A stretch of DNA of 13,352 nt from Phycisphaerae bacterium (lineage in GTDB: Bacteria > Planctomycetota > Phycisphaerae > JAAYCJ01): the NCBI GenBank assembly GCA_012514125.1, contig JAAZAW010000002.1:1-13352 (forward strand), in the 5' to 3' direction. This document shows positions 7,063 to 13,352 of the stretch, one piece after another. Position numbers and translations under genes: made by a program. The notes under the pieces are model-generated. The model did not search any database. It was given only the letters and a program-made list of their open reading frames with translations, and was not told the DNA's origin. How positions within the stretch are numbered: position 1 is the stretch's first letter; the number at the start of each line of letters is the position of its first letter.

Positions 7063-7115
7063 AACCATCCGAATTGACGAGCAGACATCTCCACACAAAT
7101 TTGGCGACAAAATCC

Positions 7116-7144
7116 TTGTGTTATCGCCTGGTTCATTGTAGAAT
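7116..7144 (+). promoter_or_regulatory. Candidate promoter for the glycosyltransferase
   Basis: TTGTGT (7116-7121) and TAGAAT (7139-7144) are separated by 17 bases. The -10 matches consensus at five of six positions; the -35 matches only TTG. Transcription from about 7151 would leave a leader near 107 bases. That leader contains the perfect palindrome TAAAACGTTTTA (7172-7183) and a GGGTT/AACCC pair (7189-7193, 7210-7214). No known c-di-GMP riboswitch consensus was recognised in it. Confidence 0.4.
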
Positions 7145-7257
7145 ATTCAGACTCGTTTAACCGTTGCTAGGTAAAACGTTTTAAATAAGGGTTAGAAACG
7201 ACATACAACAACCCATATGCATCATCGGCATACCGACCGTTTAAGGATTAATCAAAA

Positions 7258-8739
7258 ATGACAAAAGTTGTGCGCATGGTTGATGTTTATTCATCTTTGA
7301 GACCGAAAGGGTATCCCAGAGACTTTGTGCCGCAGTCGACGATTTTTTACGAATATTTCAAGGCCAACATCAACTTCTACGGAAAGGTCATGATGGTGTT
7401 GAGCCTTTTAATCCTCTTTCCCATCGCGTTAAGCACGTTTCATGCCGAAAATCTGGTCGTGGTCAAGACGCAGCTTCGTTCCGGAACGTTTGGAAGCATT
7501 TTCCTGTTCATGGGGCAATTTTTCCTGATCGTGAATATCATTATCTTCGGCTGGCGGGTCTATCTTTATGCCAAATATCGTCCGGAAGAAAGCTGCACCG
7601 ATGATGAGTTGATGGTTTGCACGGTGATCGTGCCGGCGTATAACGAAGGCCAGCAAGTCTGGAAGACGCTCCAGAGTCTTGTCGCCAGCGATTATCCCGC
7701 CGAGAAGCTGGAAATCATCGCGGTGGACGACGGCAGTGCCGACGATACCTGGTATTGGATTCAAAAAGCGGCGGCTGAATATCCCGACCGCATTCGTGCC
7801 CTTCGTCAGCCCCGCAATATGGGCAAACGCCACGCACTTTACGAGGGATTTTTGCAGGGCAGGGGTGAAGTTTTTGTTACGGTCGACAGCGATTCGCTCG
7901 TCGATCCGCAGACCATCCGGCTGCTGCTTTCGCCGATGGTTCGCAATCCAAAGGTCGGCGGCATGGCCGGCAACGTTCGGGTACTCAATCGCGACGAAGG
8001 GTTGTTGCCGATCATGCAGGACGTTCGGTTCATGTACAGTTTCGAGTTCATGCGTGCCAGCCAGAGCATGGTCGATACGGTCATCTGCACGCCGGGCGCC
8101 CTTTCCGCCTATCGCCGAAGTGTGGTGATGAAGGTACTGCCGGAGTGGATGAATCAGACCTTCCTTGGACGAACCGCCAATATCGGCGAAGATCGAGCCA
8201 TGACGAATCTTATCCTGAGGGAAGGTTATTACGTTCGCTTCCAGCGCAACGCCAAGGTTTATACCAATGTGCCGACGACCTACAAGGGCACCTGCAAGAT
8301 GTTCCTGCGCTGGGCCAGGAGCAATTTCCGTGAAACGCTGGTGATGGGTAAATTCATTTTCAAGAAATTCCGCGAGACGCCCGTTAAAGGCGCGAGAATC
8401 AATTTCCTTTTGCAGGTTCAAACGTTGACGATTTCCCAGGTCTTTCTGGTGACCTCGTTCCTGTGCCTGCTCTGGAAACCCTGGGTGTTCGCGGTGACGA
8501 TGCTGACCGGTATCGCGATTCGTTCGGTCGCGCCGGCGGCGTTATACTATTATCGTACCCGCAGTTCCGATGCGTTGTGGGCGTACTGGTATGGTGTGAT
8601 CTGGGTATTGGGATTTTCGTGGATTACACCCTACGCCATGTTCACCTTGCGGAAAAATGGCTGGCTGACCCGTCAGTTGCCCCAGGAAAATCAGGCTACA
8701 ACGCAACCGCCGATGTTTAAAACGGGCCTGGCATCGTAA
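7258..8739 (+). CDS. Processive family 2 glycosyltransferase (polysaccharide synthase)
   Basis: This 493-residue membrane glycosyltransferase resembles hyaluronan, chitooligosaccharide (NodC) and cellulose-like synthases. Two N-terminal membrane helices (about 44-62 and 78-99) precede the GT-A domain: VIVPAYNE (123-130), VDDGS (156-160) for nucleotide binding, the DxD-type DSD (210-212) for metal and sugar nucleotide, GED (310-312) containing the probable catalytic Asp, and RW (351-352) of the QxxRW product-gating motif. The Q of that motif is Met348 here (MFLRWARSNFRETL). Three C-terminal hydrophobic segments follow (about 387-410, 411-430, 440-463), which would form the secretion channel. 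The expected product is a beta-linked exopolysaccharide; the sugar is unknown. The ATG has AAGGA at 7243-7247, ten bases upstream. The convergent PilZ gene only 31 bases away suggests control by c-di-GMP. Confidence 0.92.
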   Translation: MTKVVRMVDVYSSLRPKGYPRDFVPQSTIFYEYFKANINFYGKVMMVLSLLILFPIALSTFHAENLVVVKTQLRSGTFGSIFLFMGQFFLIVNIIIFGWRVYLYAKYRPEESCTDDELMVCTVIVPAYNEGQQVWKTLQSLVASDYPAEKLEIIAVDDGSADDTWYWIQKAAAEYPDRIRALRQPRNMGKRHALYEGFLQGRGEVFVTVDSDSLVDPQTIRLLLSPMVRNPKVGGMAGNVRVLNRDEGLLPIMQDVRFMYSFEFMRASQSMVDTVICTPGALSAYRRSVVMKVLPEWMNQTFLGRTANIGEDRAMTNLILREGYYVRFQRNAKVYTNVPTTYKGTCKMFLRWARSNFRETLVMGKFIFKKFRETPVKGARINFLLQVQTLTISQVFLVTSFLCLLWKPWVFAVTMLTGIAIRSVAPAALYYYRTRSSDALWAYWYGVIWVLGFSWITPYAMFTLRKNGWLTRQLPQENQATTQPPMFKTGLAS

Positions 8740-8770
8740 AGGGAATAAAACCTTTCGATGCGTGGGGCGG

Positions 8771-9133
8771 TCAGATGATAAAGCGGACACCGACCTTGAA
8801 TAATCCTACGGACAGGGTGTTATGAACCGCGACGCCCCTGGTCAATAGACGATCCTGGCCGTTATCGATGCTCAGGACCATTTCGGTTCCGGCGGGAATC
8901 GGGCGATGGGAGTAGAACCCCAGCCCGCCTGTGCTGATGTCCCGTCCGGTCGCCATAACGACTTCCGCGGGCGTGTGGGTGGAATCGATCATGACATCCA
9001 CCGTGTCCGCCATGGGAAAACGGGGAAATTCCCTGCGGGTTTCAAAATCCGATGAATAGTCTTCAGTGGAATAATGCTTATTGACAAAACGGTTGATTCG
9101 TTCGTGAAGCGTGTTATTTGCCAAAACTACCAT
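8771..9133 (-). CDS. PilZ domain protein, probable c-di-GMP receptor
   Basis: This 120-residue protein is almost entirely a PilZ domain. The c-di-GMP-binding signature is present: RxxxR as R34-EFP-R38 (inside RREFPRF), and the D/NxSxxG motif as D65-ISTG-G70. Beta strands follow (LGFYSHRPIPAGTEMVLSI) and a closing VGVRFII strand. An N-terminal helix (HERINRFVNKHY, 10-21) precedes the domain. PilZ proteins change partner activity on binding c-di-GMP, classically for alginate and cellulose synthases. Its gene converges on the glycosyltransferase gene, so a role in controlling that synthase is a fair inference, but they are not co-transcribed. AAAGGA followed by TAAAA just upstream of ATG 9133 supports the start. 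No GGDEF or EAL protein is in the window. Confidence 0.92.
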   Translation of the reverse strand: MVVLANNTLHERINRFVNKHYSTEDYSSDFETRREFPRFPMADTVDVMIDSTHTPAEVVMATGRDISTGGLGFYSHRPIPAGTEMVLSIDNGQDRLLTRGVAVHNTLSVGLFKVGVRFII

Positions 9134-9265
9134 TTTTTATCCTTTCGTCGTTTTCTAAATTACCTATCTTAACATTTCTATCGTCTTTTGTGTTGAAATG
9201 GATTAACTTTTCCTTAAGAATTTCTTTGTCCTTTTATTTTGGATGCAAAGTTCGGTTGAATTTGT

Positions 9266-9294
9266 GTGACAATTTGCTGAAAATCACCTATTAT
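9266..9294 (+). promoter_or_regulatory. Candidate lpxI promoter
   Basis: GTGACA (9266-9271, five of six matches) and TATTAT (9289-9294, five of six) are separated by exactly 17 bases. Transcription would start near 9301, leaving a leader of about 65 bases that contains repeat copy B and the ribosome binding site for TTG 9367. This is one of the better consensus matches in the window and argues against a coding start near 9118. Confidence 0.5.
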
Positions 9295-9305
9295 CAGACC
9301 ATTAA

Positions 9306-9347
9306 TCGGGCTACAGGCTACGGGATAAATCGGGCTTTAGGCTTTGG
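9306..9347 (+). repeat. Dispersed GGGCT-rich repeat, copy B
   Basis: This 42-base stretch is the inverted partner of copy A at 7020-7062. It starts TCGGGCTACAGGCTAC, has GGGATAAA in the middle, and ends TCGGGCTTTAGGCTTTGG, then runs on as GCTTTTGCTTGG toward the lpxI ribosome binding site. It lies between the candidate lpxI promoter and the TTG start, so it is probably transcribed in the leader. Confidence 0.8.
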
Positions 9348-9366
9348 GCTTTTGCTTGGAGATCGT

Positions 9367-10212
9367 TTGGACGCTATCCGGGAAGGTAAAAAATTGGTGA
9401 TCGTTGCGGGAAACGGACAATTGCCGTTTCTGGTGGCTCGGGGTGCGCGGGCGGCGGGGGTCGAGGTCTGCGTGCTGGGGCTGCGCGATCAGGCGTCGGA
9501 TGAACTGGCGGAAGAGGCGGACTCTTTTTACCGGGTTCCCATCGCTCGACTGGGACGATGGATTAAATTATCGAAACGATTCGGCGCCGAGGAGTTGATT
9601 CTGGCGGGGGGGGTCAAAAAAACGCAGGCCTTTAGCCGATGGCGAATCTGGCGATATATCCCGGATTGGCGGGCTATGCGGGTGTGGTATCGTCGGGCGA
9701 AGGGCGACAGGCGTAATCTGGCGATTCTGGGCGCTTTGGCGGATGAACTTGCGGAGGAAGGAATTACGGTGGTCAATTCGATTAAATATTGTGAGCAGGC
9801 CCTGGCGGATGAAGGTGTGATGACCCGGCGGACGCCGTCGGAGCAGATTCTGGAGAATATCGACTTCGGCTGGCCCATGGCGATGAAGATTGCGGAACTG
9901 GATATCGGGCAATCGCTGGCGGTGCGGGAAAAAGATGTGATCGCCGTCGAAGCCATCGAAGGGACCGATGCCATGATTGAACGGGCGGGAAAATTAGTTC
10001 GCGGCGACTGGATTTTAATCAAAGTCGCCCAGCCTCACCAGGACATGCGTTTCGATGTTCCGACGGTCGGGCCTGAGACCATTGAAATGTTGCATCGGAA
10101 CCGGGCAGCGGCGCTGGTCGTCCAGGCTGGCAGGACGATTATGATCGAAAAGGACAAAATGATCGCGCTGGCGGAGAAATACGGTATGGCGATTATTGGA
10201 AAAAAAGCCTGA
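9367..10212 (+). CDS. lpxI: UDP-2,3-diacylglucosamine pyrophosphatase LpxI
   Basis: LpxI hydrolyses UDP-2,3-diacylglucosamine to lipid X and UMP in lipid A synthesis, replacing LpxH in many non-enteric bacteria. The protein (281 residues from TTG 9367) has the N-terminal half beginning LVIVAGNGQLPFLVARGA with ELILAGGVKK, and the C-terminal half with GWPMAMKIAELDIGQSLAVREKDVIAVEAIEGTDAMIERAG. The EGTD motif (198-201) holds the aspartate known in the family as catalytic. VGPETIEML and the QAGRTIMIEKDKMI tail also fit. The frame is open back to 9118, but the upstream part is hydrophobic, unlike the family, and covers a dispersed repeat. GGAG at 9358-9361 lies five bases before TTG 9367; TTG 9394 or GTG 9397 are alternatives closer to the usual family N-terminus. 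Usual length is about 270-280. Confidence 0.9.
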   Translation: MDAIREGKKLVIVAGNGQLPFLVARGARAAGVEVCVLGLRDQASDELAEEADSFYRVPIARLGRWIKLSKRFGAEELILAGGVKKTQAFSRWRIWRYIPDWRAMRVWYRRAKGDRRNLAILGALADELAEEGITVVNSIKYCEQALADEGVMTRRTPSEQILENIDFGWPMAMKIAELDIGQSLAVREKDVIAVEAIEGTDAMIERAGKLVRGDWILIKVAQPHQDMRFDVPTVGPETIEMLHRNRAAALVVQAGRTIMIEKDKMIALAEKYGMAIIGKKA

Positions 10213-10219
10213 GCAGGAT

Positions 10220-10248
10220 TTGCACGATTGCGTTGCAGCGGATAAAAT
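10220..10248 (+). promoter_or_regulatory. Candidate promoter for the amidohydrolase gene
   Basis: TAAAAT (10243-10248) is a five-of-six -10, preceded at 17 bases by TTGCAC (10220-10225), a weak -35. Downstream in the leader, CGCTGAG and CTTAGCG (10286-10303) form a seven-pair hairpin with loop TCAT and no T-run. It is not a terminator, so read-through from lpxI is also possible. Confidence 0.3.
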
Positions 10249-10364
10249 GAGACAGTTTGAAAAATGTTGATGACGGTGAAAACCTCGCTGAGTCATCTTA
10301 GCGATTCAATGTCAGACGACAGGAATAACGTTCCGATACGATCATGATAAGAGTGGAGAAGTGG

Positions 10365-11264
10365 ATGGAAAACAAGACACCGATCCTTGTGGATTGTCAC
10401 GCGCATTTATGGGAAAGCCCGTCGCAGCTTGGGCGATGCGCTCAGACCTGTAGACTCCAGGCTCATCCGTCGGCAGGAAAATCGGTCAGTTCGTATGATC
10501 TGAAGATATCCGCCGGGCCGGTGAGTTTTACGTTTTTACTGGGTTTTCGTTCAAAATTGATGGAGATGGAAATTCCGAATGAATTTATCTCCGATTGCGT
10601 TTATCAGCATAGCGACTGTATCATCGGGTTTGGTTCGGTCGATCCGGTGATGGATAATCTTAAGTCGGAAATCCATAAGATTGATCAGGTATATAAGCTT
10701 GCGGGCTTTGTCGTTTCGCCCGGCGGACAGGGGTTTCATCCGACGAGTACGAATGTGCTGCCTTTGTACCGTTATGCCTGCGACCACGCCATGCCGATTA
10801 TCATTCACAACGGTCAGCCTTTCGGGACGCCGGCGTCGGAGTTTTCCGATCCCATGTTATGGGCGCCGGTCTTCCGCGAGTTCAACGAGGTGAAATTCGT
10901 CTTTACCGACATGGGGCGGCCCTGGACAGATCATACGTTGATGCTGCTGGGAGAATTTGAAAATGTTTATATGGACCTGGCGGGATTGGCGAGTCAAACG
11001 TGGGTGGGGTATCAAACGCTGATCAAAGGATATCAGGCGGGTGTGCTGAATAAGTTCCTGATGGGAAGCGATTTTCCGGCGACCGGCATATCGGCGACCA
11101 TCGAAGCGATTTACAGTATCAATCAGATGGTCAGCAATACGCCGCTGCCGACGATTCCGCGGCAGAGGTTGCGCGAGATTGTCGAACGCGACGTTTTGAA
11201 ATTACTGAGTCTGGACCGCTATGCCGCGAATATTTCTCAACCTTCAACGGCGATGGAAGAATGA
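10365..11264 (+). CDS. Amidohydrolase-family (TIM-barrel) metal-dependent hydrolase
   Basis: This 299-residue protein fits the amidohydrolase 2 family (aminocarboxymuconate decarboxylase-like TIM barrels). Metal-binding marks are in order: the HxH of DCHAHLW (10-16), a histidine in IIIHNG (His148), and the aspartate of GSDFPATG (Asp236). IIGFGSVDP and a glycine-rich SPGGQGF segment at strand ends also fit. Members hydrolyse or decarboxylate small cyclic or aromatic compounds; the substrate here is unknown. ATG 10365 is chosen because GGAG (10355-10358) is six bases upstream. The in-frame ATG 10344 would add seven residues without a good site. The stop overlaps the next gene's ATG (ATGA), so the two are coupled. 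Confidence 0.88.
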   Translation: MENKTPILVDCHAHLWESPSQLGRCAQTCRLQAHPSAGKSVSSYDLKISAGPVSFTFLLGFRSKLMEMEIPNEFISDCVYQHSDCIIGFGSVDPVMDNLKSEIHKIDQVYKLAGFVVSPGGQGFHPTSTNVLPLYRYACDHAMPIIIHNGQPFGTPASEFSDPMLWAPVFREFNEVKFVFTDMGRPWTDHTLMLLGEFENVYMDLAGLASQTWVGYQTLIKGYQAGVLNKFLMGSDFPATGISATIEAIYSINQMVSNTPLPTIPRQRLREIVERDVLKLLSLDRYAANISQPSTAMEE

Positions 11265-11851
11265 ACGGAAAAATCATCAAACTAAGTTGCCTGATTTTAC
11301 TGGTTCTGGCGCTGGGCTGTCGGACGGGCAGTAACAGCATGGTCCTGGTGAATTATGCCCGGCCTGAAACACCGGAAAAACTCGGGCAGACATTCAATCG
11401 AGGGTATTTTACCTGCAACGCTTTCGGCGAATATGAGATTTTGCTCGAAAGCACCGAACCAATCTCCACGGAAAACAACCAGGTACTGCACCAATCGCTT
11501 TATCTGACGACGATCTGGAAACCCATGCCCGGGCGCACCTATGCCGATTCTTCGCAGATCAACGCGAAAATGGTTTATCTTGTGAAAATTGCCGATCATC
11601 CCGATGCGGCTGTCGTCAGCCAGACCGGCCAGGCGACGATCCGGTATCAGGGAACGGGTTTCGTCGTCTTTGATGTCGATCGTTCGGGAAATGTTTTGAC
11701 GGGCACGATTGAACAAGCGCTGATGCAGCCTGCTCATAAGAAATCGAATTATCGGCTCGGGACGTTCGAATTGTCGGGTTCGTTTCGCGCGGTCAAAGAC
11801 CCTGCGGCTGTGGCGGAATATAAATTGACCTACGGAGCCGTCAAGCGTTAA
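11261..11851 (+). CDS. Predicted lipoprotein of unknown function
   Basis: This 196-residue protein begins MNGKIIKLSCLILLVLALGC, a short signal peptide with a lipobox-like ALGC. Cys20 is the likely lipidated residue after signal peptidase II cleavage. The mature part starts RTGSNSMVLVNYARP and is rich in beta-strand stretches such as YEILLESTEPI, QSLYLTTIWKPMPG, MVYLVKIADHPDAAVV and GTGFVVFDVDRSGNVLTGTI. No family is recognised. GNVLTGTIEQALM and LGTFELSGSFRAVKD suggest a beta-sandwich envelope protein. Its ATG overlaps the stop of the amidohydrolase, so the two share a transcript, though they need not share a function. Confidence 0.85.
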   Translation: MNGKIIKLSCLILLVLALGCRTGSNSMVLVNYARPETPEKLGQTFNRGYFTCNAFGEYEILLESTEPISTENNQVLHQSLYLTTIWKPMPGRTYADSSQINAKMVYLVKIADHPDAAVVSQTGQATIRYQGTGFVVFDVDRSGNVLTGTIEQALMQPAHKKSNYRLGTFELSGSFRAVKDPAAVAEYKLTYGAVKR

Positions 11852-12126
11852 TGTCGGCGAAGTTCGAGGCGAACAATCTTTGACCGATAATCGATAAATG
11901 CGCCGTTCTTACGGGCGAATCAGACGAAATCGGATTCGGATGATGAAATCAAGAATTTATCGGAACCCGGGTTCGGGGTTGAATTGTTGTCCGGTGCTTA
12001 TTTAGATTTGTATATTATAATTAGATACCGGTGCTTTTTGTGTTTTTTCTGAAAAGTTATCGGATTGATATGATGCGGGTTGTTACGAAATGAATGGATC
12101 TGTTTGTATGGAGAAAGGGCGGCTAA
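11852..12126. other. Intergenic region with palindrome and candidate -10
   Basis: This 275-base gap contains a perfect 12-bp palindrome GAACCCGGGTTC (11963-11974), a nine-base direct repeat CCGGTGCTT (11991-11999 and 12028-12036), and a perfect -10 hexamer TATAAT (12016-12021) with no good -35. The -10 is placed to drive the downstream isomerase gene with a leader near 100 bases. No gene is supported here. Confidence 0.5.
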
Positions 12127-12894
12127 GTGGAACTTGCTTGTGCGCTTCGACTGTTTAAAGAAAATCCTTTGGAAGAGGCCTGCGAAAAGATTCAGACGAT
12201 CGGATTTCGCGGCGTCGAACTGGACTGGGAAACGCTCTCGCGTCAACTGGCAGCCGATAGTCGTTGGTATGCGACATTGGGGCGATGGCTTTCACGGATG
12301 GGACTTGAAACGGTGAGTGTCCGCGTGGGGAATTTCACCGCGGAACGCGAGGACCAGATGCACCTTCAGGCTCATGTATTCTCGCAGATGTTTCATCCGG
12401 TTCTGGAAACGGGCACGAAACGTATCGTACTCGGGAGCGGGCCTCGCACACTGGAAAATTTCAACTGTTTTCGTGAAGCGCTGGCGAGATTGGCCGAGCA
12501 GGCTCAGCCGCTGGGACTGGAGATTGTCGTCGAGAATGAACTGGACACCCGCATGGAAACCCCGCAGGATTTTCAGGCATTGTTTGTGACGAAATACTCG
12601 CCCAACACGGGTGTTTGTGTCGATGTCCGTCATTGTCATCTTGCCGCGGTCAATGCCGGCGATCTGATTCGCGAACAGGGGCCGCGAATCAAACTTGTTC
12701 GTCTGTGCGATATGATGGGGGACATTCCCGTTCTTCCCGGCCGGGGAGAAATTGAAATCAAGGGGCTGGTTCGTGCCCTGCGGAAAGTTCAATACGAGGG
12801 GATGGTCGTTCTGGACTATCTGCCGCATCGGGAAGCGAAAATCGAGCGTGAGATTGAACAGGCGTATCAGTACCTCCAGCAGATCGTCACCTAG
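12127..12894 (+). CDS. Sugar phosphate isomerase/epimerase-like TIM-barrel protein
   Basis: This 255-residue protein belongs to the xylose isomerase-like TIM barrel (AP endonuclease 2) superfamily. Strand-end residues suited to metal binding include Glu136 in IVVENE (133-138), Asp166 and His169 in VCVDVRHCHLA (163-173), and Asp195 in LVRLCD. The GRGEIEIKGLVRALRKVQYEG block and closing VVLDYL are typical of inosose and hydroxypyruvate isomerase relatives. It probably isomerises or epimerises a sugar, but the substrate cannot be read from the sequence. The start is GTG 12127, with AAAGGG (12114-12119) seven bases upstream. The family typically runs 250-290 residues, so it is complete. A terminator follows 56 bases after the stop, marking the transcript end. 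Confidence 0.88.
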   Translation: MELACALRLFKENPLEEACEKIQTIGFRGVELDWETLSRQLAADSRWYATLGRWLSRMGLETVSVRVGNFTAEREDQMHLQAHVFSQMFHPVLETGTKRIVLGSGPRTLENFNCFREALARLAEQAQPLGLEIVVENELDTRMETPQDFQALFVTKYSPNTGVCVDVRHCHLAAVNAGDLIREQGPRIKLVRLCDMMGDIPVLPGRGEIEIKGLVRALRKVQYEGMVVLDYLPHREAKIEREIEQAYQYLQQIVT

Positions 12895-12950
12895 CCGGAA
12901 TCCCGCACCGGCGATGAATGGTCAGGGTAGAAAAAAGATGGAAAAAATGA

Positions 12951-12987
12951 AAAGCCCGACGAAGCGTTCCGCCGGGCTTTTTCTTTA
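12951..12987 (+). terminator. Rho-independent terminator after the isomerase gene
   Basis: AAAGCCCG (12951-12958) pairs with CGGGCTTT (12973-12980), with a short inner GAA/TTC stem inside the loop, and the stem is followed by TTTTTC. It is placed to end the 12127-12894 transcript. Confidence 0.85.
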
Positions 12988-13352
12988 TTCGGTCACAGTG
13001 GTTTTTTTTAGCCACTGGTTGTTTTTGGCTCCGTAAATATTCATGCATACGGCTGTTCCAACGGGTTTCTATGTCAAAATTAACTCAACGGAGAATTTAC
13101 CAGAAAATTCCATTTGGAGCTATGAATTTTTTGCCCTAAATCCGGATATTCGATTTTCCAACCGCCGATTCTCGCTTAACGGCGGAGCGGGATAAAAACC
13201 TATCGATTCTCTCCGACAGAGAATCTGCTTCAAAGTAGCCGATGATTTATGTTTTTTTCTCTAGTATTTTCAGAAATTCATCACATGCAAGTCATATTGC
13301 ACATCTTGAGCCCTTCGATAATATCATTACATGTAAATCGATCTGTATCTAT
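12988..13352. other. AT-rich terminal intergenic region with hairpins
   Basis: No gene of useful length is evident on either strand. Three inverted repeats are visible: GAATTT/AAATTC (13093-13110), CCGCCG/CGGCGG (13162-13185) and GATTCTCT/AGAGAATC with a five-base loop (13205-13225). A 10-bp palindrome TTACATGTAA lies at 13327-13336. None has a clear T-run on the plus strand. They may be regulatory leader elements for a gene beyond the window. Confidence 0.5.

Larger units (their letters stand above)
6478..7257. other. 780-base intergenic region with repeats
   Basis: No convincing gene lies between the response regulator and the glycosyltransferase. In order it holds a small inverted repeat GCCGG/CCGGC (6523-6544) without a T-run, an AT-rich stretch (6600-6690), the 21-bp-phased dyad array (6690-6930), one copy of a dispersed repeat (7020-7062), a candidate promoter (7116-7144), and a leader with a 12-bp palindrome (7172-7183). 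The array is open on both strands (plus 6724-6990 from TTG, minus 6619-7023 from TTG). Neither frame has an ATG start or ribosome binding site. Confidence 0.7.

Noticed and set aside
7429..8421. Long open frame of 330 codons antisense to the glycosyltransferase
   Set aside because: The plus-strand frame shows intact catalytic motifs and membrane helices. The antisense product has no recognisable family and no ribosome binding site, so it is a shadow of codon bias.
7020..9347. Insertion sequence or composite transposon
   Set aside because: No transposase or integrase lies between the inverted repeats and no target duplication is visible, so only the repeat pair is reported.
13071..13139. 22-codon ORF starting MSKLTQRRIYQK
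   Set aside because: There is no convincing ribosome binding site, it is too short to judge, and it lies in AT-rich hairpin-bearing DNA.

Overview
The window most resembles the chromosome of a Gram-negative, probably environmental bacterium. LpxI implies lipid A synthesis, the lipoprotein implies an outer envelope, and a mid-range G+C with wide AT-rich gaps and many orphan signalling genes fits a Planctomycetota/Phycisphaerae-like genome. That assignment is inference from gene content, not from a marker gene. No tRNA, rRNA, CRISPR array, transposase or phage gene was seen.

Layout. (1) 26-61 is a strong rho-independent terminator. (2) 73-2252, minus strand, is a tight three-gene operon: a LemA membrane protein, a small exported protein of unknown function, and a degenerate Gfo/Idh/MocA-type oxidoreductase. 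(3) 2459-3847, plus strand, is a B12-binding-type radical SAM protein transcribed divergently from lemA. (4) 4037-6477, plus strand, is a two-component pair with ATGA overlap: a membrane PAS-PAS histidine kinase and a single-domain Rcp1-type response regulator. (5) 6478-7257 is a 780-base gap holding an unusual array of 10-bp dyads phased every 21 bp (6690-6930), one copy of a dispersed GGGCT-rich repeat, and a probable promoter. (6) 7258-8739, plus strand, is a processive family 2 glycosyltransferase, convergent with a PilZ domain protein (8771-9133, minus strand); together they suggest c-di-GMP-linked polysaccharide production. (7) 9367-10212 is lpxI, with a re-assigned start; an inverted copy of the dispersed repeat lies in its leader. 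(8) 10365-11851 is an amidohydrolase overlapped by a lipoprotein gene. (9) 12127-12894 is a sugar phosphate isomerase/epimerase-like TIM barrel protein followed by a clear terminator, then about 370 bases of AT-rich DNA with several hairpins and no convincing gene.

Themes. Much of the window concerns the envelope and surface: LemA, LpxI, the glycosyltransferase, PilZ, the lipoprotein and the sensor kinase. The most unusual material is non-coding. The 21-bp-phased dyad array alternates two dyad types by paired T/A swaps that preserve symmetry. A 42/43-bp repeat occurs in inverted orientation on both sides of the glycosyltransferase-PilZ module.
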